Shown in pieces: positions 17,901-25,801 of a DNA stretch of 64,000 nt; position 1 is the stretch's first letter; each line of letters starts with the position of its first letter. The position numbers and the translations under genes are program-made. The notes under the pieces were generated by a model. That model saw only the letters and a list, made by a program, of their open reading frames with translations. It was not told where the DNA came from and made no database searches. This DNA is from JBBSJZ01 sp041739875. Its GTDB lineage: Bacteria > Planctomycetota > Planctomycetia > Pirellulales > Pirellulaceae. The stretch is taken from positions 30,898-94,897 of the forward strand of contig JBGSNA010000018.1 of NCBI GenBank assembly GCA_041739875.1. Reading direction: 5' to 3'.

Positions 17901-19286
17901 ATGAATAAGTTTTTGCAATTGACTCTGGTCATCGTTGCGTTTGGTGCATTGTCTGGCGGTCAGGCACTAGCTCGCGGCGGTCGCGGTGGAGGTGGTTTTT
18001 CAGGCGGTGGAGGCGGAATGTCGCGCGGTGGTGGAGGCGGTTTTTCCGGTGGCGGGATGGCGAGTCGCCCTAGCCCTGCGATGAATCGTTCGCCTTCGAT
18101 GAGCCGTCCGTCAATGCCGTCAACAAGTAGGCCATCAACGCCATCGATGAGTAGACCCAGCACGGGTATCGGCGGCGGAGGAATGCCTAGTACGGGGCGA
18201 CCAAGTATCGGTGCGCCTGGTGCTGGAACACGTCCTGGCGTTGGTACTCCTGGCGTTGGTACTCCTGGAGTTGGGGCACCGGTAGTTGGGGCACGTCCTG
18301 GTTTCGGAAGCACTGGCGTGGGATCGCGTCCTTCGGCAGGCGACTTGCAGGGATTCTTAAATATCGGTCCTTCGACTGGCGCAATTGGTGGTAGCGCGGG
18401 GGTGCGACCCAGTGGTGGAAATGCCGTCGGTGATGGTGCTGCGGCAGCGTTTCTTCAAGGTGGAGGCGTTGCGAGCCGTCCTGCAGCCGGACAACTTCCT
18501 GCCGGTAACCGCTTGGACAATCGCAGCGACTTAGCGGGGACGCGAACCGACCGAGTTGAATCTCGCGGTGATGTGCGCAGCGATCGCATGAACAATCGAC
18601 CGGATCGAGTCGAAAACCGCCAACAGTTGCAAGATAATCGCTTTGAGCGTCGTGACGAAGTGCGGCAGCAGGTGCGAGACAACTACCCTCGACTCGATTT
18701 TTGGTCTGACTATCCCGGCTGGGCGGCCATGCGTATCACACGGCCGTATCGTTGGGCAACGTGGGGCGCAGTCACCGGCTGGGTCGGCTATGGTTGGAGT
18801 CAACCCGTTTCTTATAGCTACGGCGAAACCGTTTACTACGAAGGTGATACGGTCTATCAGGGTGACCAAGTGATTGCGACCGCCCATGAGTACAGTCAAC
18901 AGGCTGAGACAATTGTTTCGAACGCTCCCGAAATTGCCCCGGCAGACGCAGAGTGGTTGCCGCTGGGCGTGTTTGCATTGTCTCCAGACGGTCAAGCATC
19001 GGGCCCGGCTCCTTCGCTGTTTTTGCAATTGGCGATCAGCAAGGAAGGAATCATGCGGGGAACATTAAACAATACCGCGACAGGAAAGACGCAAGAGATT
19101 GAGGGGATGGCTGATAAGGCATCCCAGCGATCTGCTTGGGCGGTGACGGGTCAAAGTTCGCCAATCATGGAAACGGGTATTTCAAACTTAACTCAGGACA
19201 CAGCGCCCGCGCTGGTTCATTTCGCCGACGGACAAACTCAGCAGTGGCTGATGGTTCGGTTGGAAGAACCGGCAGTTCAGAAGTAA
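17901..19286 (+). CDS. Gly/Ser/Pro/Arg-rich secreted protein ('mu-protocadherin'-type annotation in planctomycetes)
   Basis: The 461-residue protein has a signal peptide (1-25), then ~230 residues of low complexity. These comprise Gly runs, Ser-Arg-Pro repeats (SRPSMPSTSRPSTPSMSRPS), and tandem GVGTP units encoded by 15-base repeats near 18238-18270. An Arg/Asp/Asn-rich segment (~215-260) follows. A structured C-terminal half contains YPGWAAMRITRPYRWATWGAV, a Tyr-rich region (SYGETVYYEGDTVYQGDQV), and a beta-rich end. No catalytic motif is seen. Similar proteins are often called mu-protocadherin by automated annotation, which has no functional meaning here. A surface or sulfated-polymer interaction role is only a guess. 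Confidence 0.7.
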   Translation: MNKFLQLTLVIVAFGALSGGQALARGGRGGGGFSGGGGGMSRGGGGGFSGGGMASRPSPAMNRSPSMSRPSMPSTSRPSTPSMSRPSTGIGGGGMPSTGRPSIGAPGAGTRPGVGTPGVGTPGVGAPVVGARPGFGSTGVGSRPSAGDLQGFLNIGPSTGAIGGSAGVRPSGGNAVGDGAAAAFLQGGGVASRPAAGQLPAGNRLDNRSDLAGTRTDRVESRGDVRSDRMNNRPDRVENRQQLQDNRFERRDEVRQQVRDNYPRLDFWSDYPGWAAMRITRPYRWATWGAVTGWVGYGWSQPVSYSYGETVYYEGDTVYQGDQVIATAHEYSQQAETIVSNAPEIAPADAEWLPLGVFALSPDGQASGPAPSLFLQLAISKEGIMRGTLNNTATGKTQEIEGMADKASQRSAWAVTGQSSPIMETGISNLTQDTAPALVHFADGQTQQWLMVRLEEPAVQK

Positions 19287-19301
19287 TGGCCGGCAGTGTT
19301 T

Positions 19302-19328
19302 GTACGGCACAGGCTTCCAGCCTGTGCC
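19302..19328. repeat. Short intergenic palindrome
   Basis: GGCACAGGCT and AGCCTGTGCC form a perfect 10-base stem with a 3-base loop (19306-19328), preceded by GTAC. It sits in the 77-base gap before the second sulfatase gene. Its architecture (GTAC plus a palindrome centred on CTTCCAG) matches the arms of the repeat at 15506-15567, although the stem sequence differs. Confidence 0.6.
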
Positions 19329-19363
19329 ACTCAATTCCACAGCACAAAACAGACGAGATCGTC

Positions 19364-21718
19364 ATGAAAAGATTCCTAATCGCAGTCGGCATGTTGTTGA
19401 CCGTCTGCAGTTCACAGTCCGATGCACAGTCGCCGCGAGACAGTTTGGATCGAACAGTCCTGCCGGTTGCCGAGCCGGCTCGGCAACCATCGAAGGTATT
19501 AGATGTCCGCGACGCGACTCCACCACCGCGATTTGAAGTCAAGGCTCCGCAGAACGCACCGAATGTGTTGTTGGTGCTAGTCGACGATCTTGGATTTGCG
19601 GGAACGTCCACCTTTGGCGGTCCGGTCGGTACACCAGCCTTTGATCGGATTGCAAAGGCCGGTCTGAAATACAACAACTTTCACACGACCGCTGTCTGTT
19701 CCCCCACGCGGGCGGCGCTCAAAAGCGGACGCAATCACCATGTTTGCAACATGGGGGCGATTATTGAAATGGGAACTGCCTTTCCGGGTAACACGGGACA
19801 GATTCCCGAGTCGGTGACTCCCGTCGCGGAGATGTTGCGACTAAACGGCTATGCCACGGCCGCATTTGGTAAGTGGCATGAACTGGCGGCTTGGGAGGCC
19901 AGTGCGGCCGGTCCTTTTGATCGATGGCCCACACGCCAGGGCTTTGACAAGTTCTACGGATTCCTCGGCGGCGAAACTAACCAATGGGCACCGTTTATCT
20001 ACGACGGCACACATCAAGTCGAATTGCCCGAAGATACCAATTACCATTTCCTGACCGATATGACGGATCAAACCGTCTCTTGGATCAAGTATCAGAAAGC
20101 GCTGACACCGGATAAACCGTTTTTTGCATATTACGCCCCCGGTGCTACTCACGCACCGCACCATGTTCCGGCCGATCGGATTGCAAAATGGAAAGGCAAG
20201 TTCGACCAGGGGTGGGACGTGATGCGCGAACAAATTCTTGCTCGTCAGATTGAACTCGGTATCGTGCCGGCGGGAACGAAGCTAGCTCCTAAGCCAGAGG
20301 CGATTCCTGCTTGGGACTCGCTAAACGCCGATGAGCAGCGTTTGTTCACACGCCAAGCTGAAGTGTTTGCTGCGTTTGTGGAGATGACGGACCATGAAAT
20401 TGGACGAGTCATCGACGCCATCGACCAAACGGGACATCTCGACAACACGCTAGTCATCCTCATTTATGGTGATAACGGCACAAGTGCCGAAGGTGGTCGA
20501 AATGGAATGTTCAGTGAGATGACCTACTTCAACGGTGTCCAAGAAACCGTGCCTGATATGTTGAAAGTTATCGATAAGTGGGGCGGACCCGAAACCTATC
20601 CGCACATGGCAGCGGGTTGGGCGGTGATGTTCGATACGCCTTTCACATGGACAAAACAGGTCGCGTCGGATCACGGCGGTACTAAAGTTGGTACCGCCAT
20701 TCACTGGCCAAAAGGAATCTCGACCAAAGGTGAATTGAGAACCCAGTTTCATCATGTGATTGACATCGCGCCGACGATCCTGGAAGTGGCCGGTTTGCCA
20801 GAACCCAAAATCGTCAACGGATTGAAGCAGCGGCCGATGGACGGGATCAGCATGGTTTACTCGTTCGCGGATGCCAATGCCGAGGACAGGCATGTGACAC
20901 AGTACTTCGAAATGTTCGGTAACCGCGCGATGTATCAAGACGGTTGGTTTGCCAGAACCATTCACAAGGCGCCTTGGGAAGGTAAGCCGCGGCGGGCGTT
21001 AGACGATGATTCTGCTTGGGAGTTGTTCGACACGCGAACGGACTTCAGCTTGGTCAACGATCTAGCCACCAAGTATCCGGAGAAACTAAAGGAGTTACAG
21101 CTATTGTTCTTGGAAGAGGCCGAGAAGAACTTTGTGTTACCGATCGACGATCGTGTCTTTGAGCGCATTCTTGCCGAGATGGTGGGACGTCCAGACTTAA
21201 TGGCTGGCCGCACCTCAATTACATTGGCCGAGGGGATGACGGGGATGTCGGAAAACGCCTTCCTGGCTGTGAAAAATAAATCGAAAACCATTACCGCCGA
21301 AATCGAGGTTCCTGAGTCTACCGTTGCCAACGGTGCGATCATTGTCCAAGGGGGACGTTTTGGCGGATGGGGCCTGTACGTCCACGATGGAGTGCCTGCC
21401 TACGATTACAACTTTCTCGGACTCCAAAGATTCACAGTTGCATCGCAAGAAAAACTTACGCCCGGCAAGTCGACGATTCGCTTTAAGTTTGATTATGACG
21501 GCGGAGGATTAGGCAAAGGTGGCATGGGCACGCTTTACATCAATGACAAGAAGGTTGGTGAGGGACGTATCGAACGGACTCAGCCGACGATCTTTTCGGC
21601 GGATGAAACCGCTGATGTGGGGATCGACTTGGCGACTCCTGTCATCGAAGTGATCGGAGCGGAGAAACCGTCGAAGTTCACCGGTCGGATTCCCAAGGTC
21701 ACGGTCGAAGTGCGGTAA
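19364..21718 (+). CDS. Large secreted type I (formylglycine) sulfatase
   Basis: ATG 19364 gives 784 residues with a signal peptide (residues ~4-22, ending SDAQS). Metal ligands are Asp74 and Asp75 (LVLVDDLGFAG). The active-site Cys112 lies in AVCSPTRAALKSG, the lysine region is FGKWHE, and DNG is in LIYGDNGTSAEGG. Beyond the sulfatase domain, which ends near residue 570, a ~170-residue C-terminal beta domain is present (GRFGGWGLYVHDGVPAYDYN). This is typical of the ~780-residue arylsulfatases (S1_4-like) found in Pirellulaceae and other marine bacteria. Note FGKWHE instead of the usual GKWHLG. It probably shares a transcript with the upstream secreted proteins. Confidence 0.9.
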   Translation: MKRFLIAVGMLLTVCSSQSDAQSPRDSLDRTVLPVAEPARQPSKVLDVRDATPPPRFEVKAPQNAPNVLLVLVDDLGFAGTSTFGGPVGTPAFDRIAKAGLKYNNFHTTAVCSPTRAALKSGRNHHVCNMGAIIEMGTAFPGNTGQIPESVTPVAEMLRLNGYATAAFGKWHELAAWEASAAGPFDRWPTRQGFDKFYGFLGGETNQWAPFIYDGTHQVELPEDTNYHFLTDMTDQTVSWIKYQKALTPDKPFFAYYAPGATHAPHHVPADRIAKWKGKFDQGWDVMREQILARQIELGIVPAGTKLAPKPEAIPAWDSLNADEQRLFTRQAEVFAAFVEMTDHEIGRVIDAIDQTGHLDNTLVILIYGDNGTSAEGGRNGMFSEMTYFNGVQETVPDMLKVIDKWGGPETYPHMAAGWAVMFDTPFTWTKQVASDHGGTKVGTAIHWPKGISTKGELRTQFHHVIDIAPTILEVAGLPEPKIVNGLKQRPMDGISMVYSFADANAEDRHVTQYFEMFGNRAMYQDGWFARTIHKAPWEGKPRRALDDDSAWELFDTRTDFSLVNDLATKYPEKLKELQLLFLEEAEKNFVLPIDDRVFERILAEMVGRPDLMAGRTSITLAEGMTGMSENAFLAVKNKSKTITAEIEVPESTVANGAIIVQGGRFGGWGLYVHDGVPAYDYNFLGLQRFTVASQEKLTPGKSTIRFKFDYDGGGLGKGGMGTLYINDKKVGEGRIERTQPTIFSADETADVGIDLATPVIEVIGAEKPSKFTGRIPKVTVEVR

Positions 21719-21727
21719 GGAAAATTG

Positions 21728-22669
21728 ATGTTGCAAAACTTTACGGGGAAGAAGTATTGGGTTTCACGGTCTGTCATTGCCATTTGGTTAATGTTTGTTT
21801 GGGTGTTACCAACGCAAGCTCACATGGTAATGACGATGCAAGAAAGCGAAGCGACTGAGCCTTCGACTTTGACTGCCGAACCGAAGCCTGAACTCGAACG
21901 GCCGACGAAGTGGGGAGAACCGACAGAGGTGCAGGTTGGCGTCTTTGTACTTGACGTCGACGAACTCGATTTCGCTGACCAAAGTTTTGCAGCTAGTGTT
22001 TACTACGAAGTTCGTTGGCAGAGTCCCTTCTTGCGGCACGAAGGTCCTGGACCTCTGCACCGCGGACTGACCGAGGTTTGGAATCCGCGGCCGGCGATCA
22101 GTGGTCTACAGATGGCATGGAAGTCGTTTCCTGAGAATCGAGCCGGATGGAACGGTGACTTATCGCCAAAAGGTTTGGGGCCGATTTTCCCAGCCTTTAG
22201 AGTTGAGAGATTTCCCATTTGACCAACAGCAACTATCGATCCATCTGGTAGCCGCCGGGTTGCTGGAAAGGGACGTCAAGATCGTGCCACTCGAACGCGA
22301 ACAGGGCAGAACGTGCTCAAAGTAATCGTACCATTGTGTCTGATCGTGATCATGTCCTGGTTACCGCGTTGGCTGGATCCCGAACAAGTGGGAACGAATA
22401 TTGGCATCTCCACCTCAGCCTTTCTCACGCTGGTGGCCTACATATTTGCCATTACGGTACTTTTGCCCCGCGTGTCATACATCACACGTTTGGATCGCTT
22501 TATCCTGCTGTCCACGTTGATGCTCTTCGCGGAATTGCTTCAGACTGTGGGCAATAGCATGCTGCTAAAGAAGCATACAAAAGCATCCGTCGAGCGTATG
22601 GAATTGCATTCTCGATGGGCGTATCCGCTGCTACTGCTTGCTGTTCTCATCGGCTCATTCGTTCTCTAG
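21728..22669 (+). pseudogene. Decayed pentameric ligand-gated (Cys-loop family) ion channel
   Basis: Three fragments in two frames spell out a prokaryotic pLGIC. Fragment 1 (21728-~22128) has a signal peptide and the ligand-binding strands, with VQVGVFVLDVDELDFADQSF and LTEVWNPRPAISG. After a frame change near 22125, fragment 2 continues FLRIEPDGTVTYRQKVWGRF and LELRDFPFDQQQLSIHL. The frame then returns and fragment 3 has LKVIVPLCLIVIMSWLP (M1), ISTSAFLTLVAYIFAITVLLPRVSY (M2 and loop) and M3-M4. About 60-70 residues expected between the FPFDQQ strand and M1 are missing. The gene is therefore broken by a frameshift and an internal deletion, unless there are sequencing errors. It follows the second sulfatase by nine bases. 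Confidence 0.8.
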
Positions 22670-22698
22670 CTGCTCAGGCTTACAGCCAGTTATCCGGT

Positions 22699-23970
22699 CT
22701 ACCAGTTGTCCGGTGCGGAGGTTGCACAGCAAGCTCCACGACCAAATCGCCACGTTAGCCCGACTCCGATCCAATAGCTTTCGATTGATGTGGTGGTGGA
22801 GTTACCGAGTCGCTCGTTATCCTCGAACATTCCTCCCGCCATCAGGTCCATGTCGATACCGGGCAGTACATCCACTACGCCCACGCCGAATGAGATGCGG
22901 TGTTGACTGGTGATAGCAAGCAAGCCTTGGGAATAGCGAACTGCAGCTAAGTCTCCGGGTTGGACCACTCCGCCGAGACTTTGGCCTGGAGACTGGTCGA
23001 TTGGATTTTGGGCCCACACGTAGCCCGCTCGAAGCCGATAGCGATTATGAGTCAATTGAGCTCCTGTCTGCACAACCCACTGATTATCGTAGATCGCTTC
23101 ATACAAGTCAGCCTCATCCCATAGTTTGTAAATCACGTCGACACCTAGCAACAAACGCCCATCCAACAGCGTCGTGTTAGCGACGCCAAAACCAATATTC
23201 TGGGGCAAATCCATATCCACATCGATCGACGTTTGACCAATCCCCGGATTCAGAAGGAAGGCATTGTCGAAAGTGTAAGACTGGGCTGTTTGGTAGTAAC
23301 TGCCAACGGTGGTATCGTCGTTCAGCAGATAGTTCGCGCCGATTGTGCTACGCAGGGCATAATCGGGTGTCATCCCGCCCACACCCACGAATGGTCCGTC
23401 AAAAAACGCAATGCCAAGTGATAGGCTTGCGCCAACGGATAGACGATCTGTCAGGTCGACACCGAGAGCCAGCGGCATGTTGAAAATTGTCAGTCCAGCG
23501 TTGGTGCCTCTGCTTTCAGGCACGTGTCGAAAGTCGCCGAACGCGCCTGCCGTCGTCACAAAACCAATCCCAAGCGTGCCTGGCAAACCAAGTTGGCTCA
23601 AATCTTGTGTCAGACCGATATTCCCGACGGGCGCACCGGGCGCGGTTGATTTAGCGGAAAAGGGTTCAACCAGCGGGTTAGGTCCGATGATCGGGATGTC
23701 GCTGGTCTGGGTGAGGTTAAATGTCGGTTCCGCCCAGCCGCCCCCAAAAGTGAATTGCGTCCCACGAAACTGCGTCAAAGCAGCCGGATTCGCATTGATT
23801 GCACTCGTCAAGTCTTGGGGCCGAGCAATACTCACTCCGCCCATGCCCCCTGAAGCGGACATCATCGTGTTGTGAAGCTCTGTTCCAAATGATTGACCAT
23901 AAGCAGCTGCGTTTCCAGAACCAAACTTTAACGCTAGCACCAGGAGTAATAACGATAAACGTCGCATCAT
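22699..23970 (-). CDS. Outer-membrane protein of the FadL/OmpP1/TodX family
   Basis: The 423-residue protein has a signal peptide (residues ~4-24). The FadL-type N-terminal hatch region follows (GTELHNTMMSASGGMGGVSIARPQDLTSAINANPAALTQF), ending with the N-P-A-A-L motif that plugs these barrels. Many amphipathic strands follow, with the C-terminal SYWIGVGLTWRFGRG. Members import hydrophobic compounds across the outer membrane. It is convergent with the channel pseudogene and marks the right border of the sulfatase cluster. It may supply uptake for the cluster's substrate. The last ~12 residues (CCATSAPDNW) extend beyond the usual terminal aromatic strand. Confidence 0.85.
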   Translation of the reverse strand: MMRRLSLLLLVLALKFGSGNAAAYGQSFGTELHNTMMSASGGMGGVSIARPQDLTSAINANPAALTQFRGTQFTFGGGWAEPTFNLTQTSDIPIIGPNPLVEPFSAKSTAPGAPVGNIGLTQDLSQLGLPGTLGIGFVTTAGAFGDFRHVPESRGTNAGLTIFNMPLALGVDLTDRLSVGASLSLGIAFFDGPFVGVGGMTPDYALRSTIGANYLLNDDTTVGSYYQTAQSYTFDNAFLLNPGIGQTSIDVDMDLPQNIGFGVANTTLLDGRLLLGVDVIYKLWDEADLYEAIYDNQWVVQTGAQLTHNRYRLRAGYVWAQNPIDQSPGQSLGGVVQPGDLAAVRYSQGLLAITSQHRISFGVGVVDVLPGIDMDLMAGGMFEDNERLGNSTTTSIESYWIGVGLTWRFGRGACCATSAPDNW

Positions 23971-24201
23971 CTACAACTCCGCCGCGTTAAATTGAATTTC
24001 TACACGAACTTGTCCAACCGCACCTGTTTTGCTCGTCCTCTACCTGTGATCGACCTATGCGATACTTAAATCTTGAATAAACTGCATCGGAAGCAAATCC
24101 CCCCCATTTTAATGCTTTTACAGTGGACTGGTGAGAACTCGCGTTCGTGGTGCAAAAATCTTGAAAGCCGGTTTAGGCAGTGATTCAGGGGACTCCGGCT
24201 A

Positions 24202-24232
24202 GTGCCGCGAGAATGAGTTGACCTCGCTTGAA
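24202..24232 (+). repeat. Left inverted repeat of the IS630-type element
   Basis: It begins GTGCCGCGAGAATGAGTTGA, pairs with 25564-25594, and is preceded by TA. The outer 12 bases are identical between ends, and the inner GCTTGAA block is also shared. Confidence 0.85.
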
Positions 24233-24286
24233 AAGGCGATTGGACGGAAACTGTTCTTTTCGCCCATCCTCACAGAAAGTAGATCC

Positions 24287-25530
24287 ATGCTAGGGAAGGC
24301 AGCCAAGGTCATCGTGACCGAAACACTGCACACTATTCTGCTGAAATTCGCCAAATCCAAAACGTCGAAGGTTTCCTTGGCGCAACGCAACCGGATCATC
24401 TTGCTGGCGTTTGAGGGCCACAACAATGAGGCGATCGAAAAAGAAGTCGGGCTTCAACATGATGCGGTCGGGGCGTGGCGGCGACGTTGGCGCGACGACT
24501 GGCAACGTTTGATCGAGATCGAGTGCGCCGAGAAGCCATACGTCCTTGAGCAAGAAATCACGAAACTGCTTTCGGATCGACAACGCGCCGATCGCAAGCC
24601 GCGAATCACGCCCGAGCGACAGGCCGCTATTTTTAAAGAGCATGTGAAGACCCTAAAAACAGCAATCAGTCGATCGCCAAGTGGACGCACCGAGAACTGT
24701 CTTTGCAGCTGATGCTTGAAGGCTTTCTGCAATCGATCAGCGGACGCTGGGTTGGCAAGCTGCTTCGCCGGGCTGCGATCCGCCCTCACAAGAACAAGTA
24801 CTGGCTGACCAGCAAGGACAAATCCGATCCCAACTTCAATCAGCGCGTCGCGGACATCTGCGGAGCTTATCGTGACGCGATCACTCTTTACCAAACGCAT
24901 GGCATCCACACGGTCTGCATCGACGAACAAACTGGCATCCAGGCGCTTGAGCGAATCGCGCCGGACCGCTTGGCGGGACCGGGACAAACGATGATTCGCG
25001 AGTATGAGTACAAACGGCATGGGACTCTTTGCCTATTCGGGAACTTGCATGTTCCAACCGGTAGAATCCTTGCTCCGATGCTTCGGCCCAGTCGCACTGA
25101 AGAAGACTATCTTGAGAACATCGACAACGTGATTGGACTTGATCCGCAGGCGGGCTACCGTTTGATCTCGGACAATTTGAATACTCATAGCAGCAAAAGT
25201 TGTGTTCGCTATGTAGCAGCTTGTTGTGGCATCGACGACGATCTTGGCAAGAAAGGCGTTCGCGGCATTTTGAAATCGGTTGAAAGCCGCATGGCGTTCT
25301 TGACCGACCCGAGTCATCGTATTCAGTTTTTGTACACACCGCGTCACTGTTCGTGGCTCAATCAAATCGAGATCTGGTTTGGAACCTTACGAAGCAAGGT
25401 AACTCGGTGGATGAGTTTCGCGAGCGTGGAGGAGTTGGCGGGCTCGATCGAATCGTTCATCGAGTACTTCAACCAAACGATGGCAAAACCTTATAACTGG
25501 ACCTACACAGGCAGGGCGCTGTCGCGATGA
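24287..25530 (+). pseudogene. IS630-family transposase, frameshifted
   Basis: The N-terminal part (from ATG 24287) carries a helix-turn-helix region (LAQRNRIILLAFEGHNNEAI, then GAWRRRWRDDWQ). The frame breaks near 24631-24640 (TTTTAAAGAG). In the next frame the protein continues ACEDPKNSNQSIAKWTHREL and reaches a complete DDE domain: CIDEQTGIQALER, RLISDNLNTHSS, and TPRHCSWLNQIEIWFGTL with the catalytic Glu. A single missing A in the run would restore one frame of ~414 residues. The -1 frame contains a TAA at the junction, so programmed frameshifting looks unlikely. The enzyme is probably inactive, though the DDE residues are intact. Confidence 0.85.
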
Positions 25531-25563
25531 AACGAACTTTGGGAAATCACGAAACGACAATCC

Positions 25564-25594
25564 TTCAAGCTCGCTTAATTTGTTCTCGCGGCAC
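25564..25594 (-). repeat. Right inverted repeat of the IS630-type element
   Basis: It reads GTGCCGCGAGAACAAATTAA on the minus strand from 25594, matching the left end, and is followed by TA at 25595-25596. Confidence 0.85.
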
Positions 25595-25801
25595 TAGAGT
25601 TGCGCGTGCACCTCGCAAAAACGAGTATTTTCAAGTTTGACCATGACAGTGCTTTTCTTCGTGTGCGCCCGGAATAGAGTTTGTAGTCTGCGACCCCTTC
25701 GGGGGCGATGTTCGGGCCTTACACGCGTTCCGTGGGCGGCGCTTCGCTTGCCCACGGCTACGGTCCCAAACCGCTTCGCGGTATCTCTCGTCCATCCCGA
25801 A

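Larger units (their letters stand above)
24202..25594 (+). mobile_element. IS630-family insertion sequence, 1393 bases, TA-flanked
   Basis: The inverted repeats start GTGCCGCGAGAA at both ends (24202 and, on the other strand, 25594). About 24 of the first 31 positions match between them. The element is flanked directly by TA at 24200-24201 and 25595-25596, the target duplication expected of the IS630/Tc1-mariner group. It encloses one frameshifted transposase gene. Insertion lies downstream of, and oriented away from, the fadL-like gene. Confidence 0.9.

Noticed and set aside
18230..18290. Possible CRISPR-like array from GGTGTTGGTACTCC-type repeats
   Set aside because: The repeats are adjacent 15-base units in frame, encoding GVGTP, with no spacers. 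This is a protein repeat.
17960..18313. Pro-rich leftward open frame opposite the Gly-rich protein gene
   Set aside because: It is the mirror of a GC-rich repetitive coding region. The plus-strand frame has a signal peptide and a structured C-terminus.
24631..24640. Programmed -1 frameshift in the IS630 transposase
   Set aside because: The TTTTAAAG run looks slippery, but the -1 frame has TAA at 24634-24636 and no standard X XXY YYZ heptamer fits the reading frame. A simple base loss is simpler.
25597..25801. GC-rich sequence between the two IS elements as a small RNA gene
   Set aside because: Short palindromes occur (CCCCTTCGGGGG) but no promoter, terminator or known RNA fold was found.
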